Assembly (NCBI RefSeq): GCF_014839805.1
Contig: NC_051142.1
Location: 1,612,001-1,676,000, forward strand
Direction of reading: 5' to 3'
DNA length: 64,000 nt
DNA from: Manduca sexta
Lineage: Eukaryota > Arthropoda > Insecta > Lepidoptera > Sphingidae
In this document: positions 62,001 through 64,000 of the stretch, in pieces
How positions within the stretch are numbered: position 1 is the stretch's first letter
Layout of the letters: every line of letters begins with the position of its first letter
Notes under the pieces: generated by a model
The model's database searches: none
Told to the model about the DNA's origin: nothing
The model's input: the letters and a program-made list of their open reading frames with translations, nothing else
Made by a program: the position numbers and the translations under genes

Positions 62001-64000
62001 GCGATGACGTATACGAGCCTTCTCTGTAACGCCTGAAGGAGACAATTTTGTTAAATGTGTTTGTGGCATAGATAGCTATAGTTAAGAAATTGTAATAGCA
62101 AATAACAATAATATTTCTATAAATGGACCACCTCGTGGGTGGACAGTCACGTATATTTTATTTGGATAGGGCTAAGTGTGATTATGGTCTGTTTAAATGA
62201 CATTAACCACTTAACTAGTATAATTTTGTTACACACCCACACTATAACATTCAACGTGTTCCCGTAACTCGTCTTAACAAATCTACGAAGCGTAACGTCC
62301 GTGCGAGTATAAACACTATCAGGATATTACAATGTCACGTCAATATTTTATATTTAAATAAATAAAAAAAAAATGGAATCCATACAAACAATTAAGCAAA
62401 GCAAATCAATGAGACGCATCTGAGGAAATGGGTGTTGGTGTTAAAAATATTTATAGCTTTATATTTTTTATAACAGAAAGTCAGCATAGAAGCAATTAGC
62501 TCATTGAACGATAGACGATCCCCGAGTTTGAACACCCACCATCAGGAGGATTGTGGGAGCGTTACCAACGAATGAATTAAAAAATATCACTGTTGTTTTC
62601 AGACTGTAGGCTTAAAGGGTTAGTGAATTAACTAACTTAAGAACAGGTTATAAACATTTGCATGAGCTGTGGTTACCGTACCTGCGGTCCCTCTCCTTGT
62701 CGCTGTAGTAGTCGGTGTCCTCGGTCTCGTACCGGTGGCCCCTGGTGCTGCGGCGGTAGCGGCGCGACTCGGGACTCTCATCCCTTTCCCTCCGATCGCG
62801 GGCCCTGTCCCTATCTTTCCGTTCCTTCTCCGGGCGTCTCTCGTCCCTGCCCGCTCTTCTATCATCCCTTTCGTATTTTTTGTCGTCTCTTGGATATCTA
62901 CTATCCTTCTCCCTCTCCCGATCTCTGTCTCTGTCTCGATCTCTAGATGGCTTGTGTCTGTCTCTCCTTGGGGATGACTTAAACGTTCTGTCCCTCTCAG
63001 AATCTTCACCAGAAGTATTCGCGCGATTCAGAGACTGTCTCCTGGAGCTGGTGGCAGGGTGGTCCATGGAGTCGGAAATGTCGGTTTTCCTATCGATTCC
63101 AGCGTCGGTTACGACTATGTCGGCGCCATCCAGCATTTGTTCCCGGGAGTACGCCAGTTCTGACGATGTTATGATGCTTAAATCTTGCAGGTTCTCTCCT
63201 TCCATTATGCCCTCCCTTTGGTTCTCCTCTGGCGGTCCTACAAAGTCTGGAGTAACGTCATTAGCTTCCCGTGTACCTATGACATTTCTTGGTGGATTTC
63301 TGGATGCTTGTTCAGAATAGTCTGACCCGTCGACGTTTTGTTCTCTGATATCTGATGGGCCAGCGTCGATTGTCAGACCGAAGTCATGGTCGACGCCGGT
63401 CACAACCCTTTGTTCATTACCTCCATAATTAGTACTAGAATACTGAGAGTATTCATCATTACTAGGCTCACCGGGAACCATTCTATCTAAGCCAATAGGT
63501 CTCCTATCGGTTCCCGCGCCAGAGGAAGGCTGAGTATAGTTGTCCGGTGTTTGTTGACCGTCCGCCTGTCTGTAGCGGCCGCTGTTACTGCTATCAGTTG
63601 GCTGCCCGTCTATATGGCGGTCCATGTAATTACCACTGGACTGATTATAGACATTGCCAGCCTCAGTCTGCTGGCCTGGAACCATGCGAGCAAGGCCTGG
63701 AGGAGGCTCGTCGCCAGATATATTCAAACTCTGACTATACTCGGACTCTTGTTGGCCCACAACCATCCTGCGTAATCCTGGAGGCGGTACATTACGACTG
63801 AAGTCCGTATTTTCACCATAATCACTGCCAGACAAGTGCGCCGTTTGTAAGTATTCATTTCTATCATTTTGTGGCGCGACTTCCAAATTGTCGGGAACCT
63901 GATGAGTGACAGGCATCGGTCTAAAAGCAGACATTTGTGGTTGATCAGGTCTCTCGGAATTATCTGGAGTTGTCTCTAAATTAGCCTCGAATCCCACCGG
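37959..64000 (-). CDS. Sec16: Protein transport protein Sec16 (ER exit site scaffold), 27 exons, 5'-partial
   Basis: Peripheral ER membrane protein that marks ER exit sites and organises COPII coat assembly. The reconstructed minus-strand frame has 1568 residues from the window edge to a TAG at 37959, and all 26 junctions agree in phase. Residues 72-177 carry three PPPGLxRMV-like motifs. Residues 330-530 are Arg/Asp/Glu-rich. The central conserved domain runs from about 720 to 1155, with IYGNRMEAIEFAMSRGLWGH and WGDWRPH; in other species it binds Sec13. A Gln/Pro/Tyr-rich linker (about 1200-1312) follows. The C-terminal blocks are GWFGGIFTKL, ILPDDKN, IVWDEQKKRW and SYVDVFNPG, all matching Sec16A. 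Exons are strongly GC-rich, introns AT-rich. The first exon runs off the window with no ATG, so the true N terminus is missing. Extra small exons in the larger introns cannot be excluded. Confidence 0.95.
38548..38613 (-). CDS. Sec16: Sec16 exon 26
   Basis: Symmetric phase 0-0 exon of 22 codons, NDQVSIPLSLTPTPPPTPL and so on, with acceptor cccag and donor GAG|GTAACA. It can be skipped without a frame change. Confidence 0.85.
38902..39038 (-). CDS. Sec16: Sec16 exon 25 with the SYVDVFNPG block
   Basis: Encodes HIKKSYVDVFNPGTSAP, a Pro-rich stretch and TYFVPAPTTQ. This corresponds to the RYVDVLNPSG and NLFVPTP segments near the end of vertebrate Sec16A. Donor CAG|GTACAC. The long antisense frames here are shadows. 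Confidence 0.92.
39202..39293 (-). CDS. Sec16: Sec16 exon 24
   Basis: Acceptor tttatag, donor GAC|GTAAGT. Encodes a Pro/Ala-rich segment ending in SNIFKMQKGR. Phases 2 in, 1 out. Confidence 0.88.
39514..39626 (-). CDS. Sec16: Sec16 exon 23 with IVWDEQKKRW block
   Basis: Begins IVWDEQKKRWRNLDGDGEE, the strongly conserved Sec16 C-terminal motif (vertebrate IVWDEKKNRWVDLNEPEEE), then a six-proline run and KMADLVQQL. Donor CAG|GTGAGA. Confidence 0.95.
39627..41271 (-). other. Sec16 intron 22
   Basis: 1.6 kb of AT-rich sequence with a GA-repeat run (agagagagagag) at about 40586-40597. I see nothing else of note. Confidence 0.5.
41272..41439 (-). CDS. Sec16: Sec16 exon 22 with GWFGGIFTKL and ILPDDKN
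   Basis: Phase 0-0 exon of 56 codons: Lys/Glu-rich lead, then GRGWFGGIFTKLSLRPPNQM and ILPDDKNPT. This equals the vertebrate GWFSWLRSK and LPDDKN segment of the C-terminal conserved region. Donor ACA|GTGAGT. Confidence 0.95.
41736..41867 (-). CDS. Sec16: Sec16 exon 21
   Basis: Phase 0-0 exon of 44 codons: an Ala-Gly repeat (four AG units), then ERPDGDEPRPTITMPGGN and an acidic DYDDDRPPSTE end. Low-complexity linker. Confidence 0.88.
41868..45189 (-). other. Sec16 intron 20, 3' half
   Basis: AT-rich. The minus-strand AATAAA at 44728-44733 lies 457 bp after the stop of the unassigned exon 45190-46065 and could end its transcript. No other exon was recognised. Confidence 0.45.
45190..46065 (-). 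CDS. Unassigned terminal exon inside a Sec16 intron
   Basis: A 292-codon open frame ending in a stop at 45190. It opens with a Pro/Ala-rich low-complexity run (to about 45920), then ordinary-looking protein: FELVEFHRSPALRRRIHPKP, SGSS-type Ser/Lys stretches, TVHVKDGVYKPLIFGGTYPI, a basic helical part ELRKTIEKSLDKFEEMMSKR, and two related TFDID segments near the end (QTFDIDAPAE and TTFDIDEPVSFI). An in-frame TAA lies just upstream near 46086, and there is no ATG, so it must be spliced to something. Possible acceptors are CAG at 46066 (poor pyrimidine tract) or CCCAAG at 45919 (good tract); both give phase 0, matching Sec16 exon 20. It is an alternative Sec16 3' end or a nested gene; I do not recognise the protein. 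Confidence 0.6.
   Translation of the reverse strand, partial: RAARPTRGGPAPVPGPASVPSPAPAPPLPAPAPAAPPAPPAARAPPAPKSADAFELVEFHRSPALRRRIHPKPDAINVGFAEDSFRAPTTRQRTVSRGSSVDSAGSKSSLKKMQLSDLDIQIAHSPQLGTPARPDKPKTMYSTEKTPYGRVISHTVDSWARQTVHVKDGVYKPLIFGGTYPIEVPASPPEQPVNTIPHVDVKSTLDPETHRRELRKTIEKSLDKFEEMMSKRSLSTDARRKAFGKRTVQTFDIDAPAELVALERRARRDPDHKCYMSGPTTFDIDEPVSFI
47140..47394 (-). CDS. Sec16: Sec16 exon 20 (Gln/Pro/Tyr-rich linker)
   Basis: Phase 0-0 exon of 85 codons. QQYQQPVQQTYGEPTEETP, then VPQ repeats and YADPYWQGDNTYAYGE. Donor GAG|GTAAGT. Its symmetric phase lets it join either Sec16 exon 21 or the unassigned terminal exon. Confidence 0.88.
47680..47735 (+). repeat. Lepidopteran interspersed repeat fragment
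   Basis: Contains 'cgcttaccatcaggcgagcg', the hallmark 3' part of a widespread lepidopteran repeat family, within a Sec16 intron. Related earlier parts of the family lie at 610-690, 4690-4770 and 21775-21822. Confidence 0.6.
47777..47860 (-). CDS. Sec16: Sec16 exon 19
   Basis: Phase 0-0 exon of 28 codons, AEQSASQVTPQHQPYGYAQN and so on to WGDQ; Gln-rich linker. Acceptor gcgcag, donor CAG|GTCAGT. Confidence 0.87.
48233..48365 (-). CDS. Sec16: Sec16 exon 18
   Basis: Encodes LKYHDPTLQEDPPLLDEGPE and ends in WLDDVKNVAHMLN. The acceptor is an unusual CCCCAAG, but the phase (AG|G, Arg) and reading frame fit only this choice. Donor AAC|GTATGA. Confidence 0.88.
48814..48965 (-). CDS. Sec16: Sec16 exon 17, end of central conserved domain
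   Basis: VYKLLMATRLVDAGLYERAL followed by a helical stretch and SLAELADR. This is the last alpha-helical hairpin of the central domain. Confidence 0.92.
49167..49426 (-). CDS. Sec16: Sec16 exon 16, central conserved domain
   Basis: GDSLSSRGLLYSAQFCYLSA, corresponding to vertebrate GDTLASRGLLDAAHFCYL, a Pro-rich insert, then FATEIYEYALSLNQDYVITE. Donor CAG|GTAAAT. Confidence 0.95.
49523..49628 (-). CDS. Sec16: Sec16 exon 15, central conserved domain
   Basis: CVADERWGDWRPHAAILLAN, the hallmark WGDWRPHLAMVLSN-type segment of Sec16. Donor TTG|GTCAGT, phase 1. Confidence 0.96.
49797..49829 (+). repeat. Tandem 8-mer (gtgtgtag) next to a splice donor
   Basis: About four copies of an 8-bp unit lie directly downstream of the exon 14 donor; on the transcribed strand the unit is CTACACAC. 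A similar GT-rich run (52505-52532) follows the exon 10 donor. Confidence 0.8.
49834..50003 (-). CDS. Sec16: Sec16 exon 14, central conserved domain core
   Basis: EFAMSRGLWGHALQLAAHAP then RFVASLPRAEPLHTLYAALA. This is the most conserved Sec16 stretch (vertebrate SAMKNGLWGHALLLASKM). Donor ACG|GTACGC. Confidence 0.97.
50336..50440 (-). CDS. Sec16: Sec16 exon 13
   Basis: Ser/Pro-rich start, then MDEKAALDRLREFLIYGNRM and EAI, leading into the FAMSRGLWGH core. Acceptor ttccag, phase 1-1. Confidence 0.95.
50858..51490 (+). mobile_element. Non-autonomous Helitron with internal duplication
   Basis: Starts TCTATACTATTATATAAAG (50858), preceded by A, and ends GCAAAAGCTAG (51490), followed by T: the TC...CTAG ends and A|T insertion site expected of Helitrons. 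A GC-rich imperfect hairpin (gcgggcggagccgcgggc) precedes the CTAG. Inside, about 123 bp is duplicated in tandem (50911-51033 and 51034-51156, diverged, each starting 'ctaatctcaggaactaccgg'). No coding capacity. It sits in the Sec16 intron between exons 12 and 13. Confidence 0.85.
51808..51906 (-). CDS. Sec16: Sec16 exon 12
   Basis: Ser/Asp-rich: ESRRESSVSGEMRDDEARSS and PDQPSLSTSDIT. Acceptor tttttcag, donor CCC|GTGAGT, phase 1-1, so it is skippable in frame. It is an insert within the central domain. Confidence 0.9.
52169..52262 (-). CDS. Sec16: Sec16 exon 11
   Basis: VVVGSDIAELLMKNTREYEY, matching vertebrate TVVGTDIAELLLR. Acceptor tttgtag; donor ATG|GTAAAC, phase 1. Confidence 0.95.
52541..52665 (-). 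CDS. Sec16: Sec16 exon 10
   Basis: GVTHKQSVMSYCAARARESC then LVWQLLALLLKQNG, matching the vertebrate LLWEFLLLLCRQNG-type helix. The donor is the weak GGG|GTGCGG, the only GT that keeps the frame into exon 11. Confidence 0.93.
52989..53142 (-). CDS. Sec16: Sec16 exon 9, central domain start
   Basis: GSISSRHIVVVRPSYPADGL, then VQVVSLSAALAHDPHVAELA and YPGPLVKG. In other species the start of the central domain contributes the blade that docks on Sec13. Donor AAG|GTAACC. Confidence 0.93.
53330..53429 (-). CDS. Sec16: Sec16 exon 8
   Basis: RDLNTDASLNLQLEESTVRS then MTPYRFSTAHVK, matching the YRFSxPHV start of the central conserved domain. Acceptor ttgcag, donor AAG|GTACAC. Confidence 0.93.
53430..54822 (-). 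other. Sec16 intron 7
   Basis: AT-rich, with no exon or clear repeat recognised. Confidence 0.5.
54823..54900 (-). CDS. Sec16: Sec16 exon 7
   Basis: TYYGAYARDAAGSLRDAPSL then RTDLSD. Phase 2-2, skippable in frame. Tyr/Asp-rich low-complexity region upstream of the central domain. Confidence 0.88.
54901..56789 (-). other. Sec16 intron 6
   Basis: 1.9 kb of AT-rich sequence. At about 56529-56560 it has 'cacatttggatgaaatttgg', a relic of the same repeat family as at 16160. No exon recognised. Confidence 0.45.
56790..56874 (-). CDS. Sec16: Sec16 exon 6
   Basis: GYSGLYEGEERGSVHSGRSS then TTGLKGND. Acceptor gtgcag, donor CAC|GTGAGT. Confidence 0.88.
57236..57412 (-). CDS. Sec16: Sec16 exon 5
   Basis: GYGGGGYSDPYLVQRQQYQY followed by a conserved-looking YEHLRLTDPAAYMALYKQLM and YPPNVQRLYGE. 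Phase 1-1. The DPxAYxxWYxxY-like segment upstream of the central domain is a feature of Sec16 proteins. Confidence 0.92.
57813..57932 (-). CDS. Sec16: Sec16 exon 4
   Basis: GDQFSSPSRPDSREATVTDD then LTESRRRSRRQRTADPYYDG. Phase 1-1, 40 codons. Arg/Ser-rich. Confidence 0.9.
57933..60031 (-). other. Sec16 intron 3
   Basis: 2.1 kb, AT-rich. At 59097-59104 it holds CCACGTCA, which reads TGACGTGG on the transcribed strand, the consensus core of UPR elements. No exon or clear repeat recognised. Confidence 0.45.
60032..60079 (-). CDS. Sec16: Sec16 exon 3, 48-nt candidate microexon
   Basis: A clean acceptor (tttttcag) and donor (AAG|GTACAG) enclose 48 nt that read VVTFSSDAKTNDCNRE in the expected frame. 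Phase 1-1, so inclusion or skipping keeps the frame, which suggests an alternative exon. It is less GC-rich than its neighbours; exon 2 would also join exon 4 directly in frame. Confidence 0.6.
60303..60812. promoter_or_regulatory. Pair of CRE palindromes in a Sec16 intron
   Basis: Perfect TGACGTCA sites occur at 60303-60310 and 60805-60812, with a half-site GTCACAGG between. CREB-family factors (CrebA in flies, CREB3L in vertebrates) drive secretory-pathway genes through ACGT-core sites, so regulation of Sec16 is possible. Function is inferred from motif identity only. Confidence 0.3.
61258..61322. repeat. Perfect hairpin, 25-bp stem, 15-nt loop
   Basis: 61258-61282 ('ctattttgtttctagatctt' then 'tctaa') is the exact reverse complement of 61298-61322. 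It lies in a Sec16 intron, so it is transcribed as part of the pre-mRNA if Sec16 is expressed. Confidence 0.9.
61761..62032 (-). CDS. Sec16: Sec16 exon 2 (Arg/Asp-rich)
   Basis: Read in the frame set by exon 1 (phase 2 in, 1 out): RRYREGSYTSSRPPRPDDKE, then RYDDEWDGSRSRRGDRHRDR with consecutive Arg-Asp dipeptides, and YRPIDPTRKHGNLRRDREED. Acceptor ttcag, donor GAG|GTCAGT. Longer frames on the other strand here are shadows of the RD repeat. Confidence 0.9.
62033..62681 (-). other. Sec16 intron 1 (first in the window)
   Basis: AT-rich with an A-run at about 62365-62373. Donor CAG|GTACGG at 62681, acceptor ttcag at 62033. Nothing else seen. Confidence 0.5.
62682..64000 (-). CDS. Sec16: Sec16 N-terminal exon, partial at the window edge
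   Basis: Open across the window edge with no ATG near it, so it starts outside. 440 residues: an acidic, Gln/Ser/Asn-rich part with three motifs (NVPPPGLRRMVVGQ, DEPPPGLARMVPGQ, RPIGLDRMVPGE), matching the PPGLxRMV repeats of vertebrate Sec16A, then a strongly Arg/Asp/Glu/Ser-rich region (ERDRTFKSSPRRDRHKPSRD and beyond). Donor CAG|GTACGG, phase 2. Confidence 0.93.

Noticed and set aside
61717..62069. Val/Ala-rich and Gly/Arg-rich plus-strand frames and a Thr/Ala-rich minus-strand frame
   Set aside because: They are alternative readings of the RD-codon repeat; the frame set by the exon 1 splice phase is continuous and Arg/Asp-rich as expected.
1..64000. CRISPR array, rRNA genes, viral insertions
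   Set aside because: No regularly spaced identical repeats, no rRNA-like sequence and no recognisable viral protein frames were seen.

Overview
The window is nuclear DNA of an insect, almost certainly a moth or butterfly (Lepidoptera). The grounds are spliced genes with GT-AG introns, AT-rich non-coding DNA around sharply GC-rich exons, dispersed repeats that I recognise as lepidopteran (the 'cttaccatcaggcga' family, the 'accgacttcaaaaaaagga' family), and a non-autonomous Helitron. Nothing prokaryotic, organellar or viral was seen.

Layout. 1-24.5 kb has no supportable protein exon apart from one at its right edge: a minus-strand first coding exon (24532-24580) with a strong splice donor and arthropod initiator motifs about 200 bp upstream. 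The simplest reading is that 1-24531 is the first intron of a gene continuing beyond the left edge. It holds old repeats and a few GC-rich promoter-like islands. 25.7-27.4 kb holds MINDY3 (plus strand), a K48-linkage deubiquitinase whose whole coding sequence lies in one exon. 30.8-31.8 kb holds SNRNP35 (plus strand, three exons), a minor-spliceosome U11/U12 protein; a perfect 168-bp tandem duplication lies just upstream. Only 253 bp after it, 32.0-33.9 kb holds a two-exon membrane-anchored serine-protease homologue that has lost catalytic residues. 33.9-37.9 kb holds a candidate 40-aa secreted or membrane micropeptide, a perfect 25-bp hairpin and a candidate plus-strand first coding exon.

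37.96-64.0 kb is one large minus-strand gene, Sec16, the scaffold of ER exit sites that organises COPII vesicle budding. I reconstructed 27 exons with consistent splice phases (1568 residues to the window edge; the 5' end lies outside). They encode an acidic N-terminal part with PPPGLxRMV-type motifs, a long Arg/Asp-rich segment, the central conserved domain, a Gln/Pro/Tyr-rich linker and the C-terminal conserved blocks. Inside one 5.3-kb Sec16 intron is an additional 292-codon open exon with its own stop (45190-46065), which is in phase to act as an alternative 3' end of Sec16 or belongs to a nested gene I do not recognise. Another intron holds a 633-bp Helitron.

The genes are housekeeping and not visibly a functional cluster. 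I see no CRISPR array, rRNA or convincing tRNA. The points most worth following up are the unassigned terminal exon inside Sec16, the micropeptide, two perfect 25-bp hairpins, the catalytically dead protease homologue, and possible stress-responsive CRE/UPRE-type sites in the Sec16 introns.
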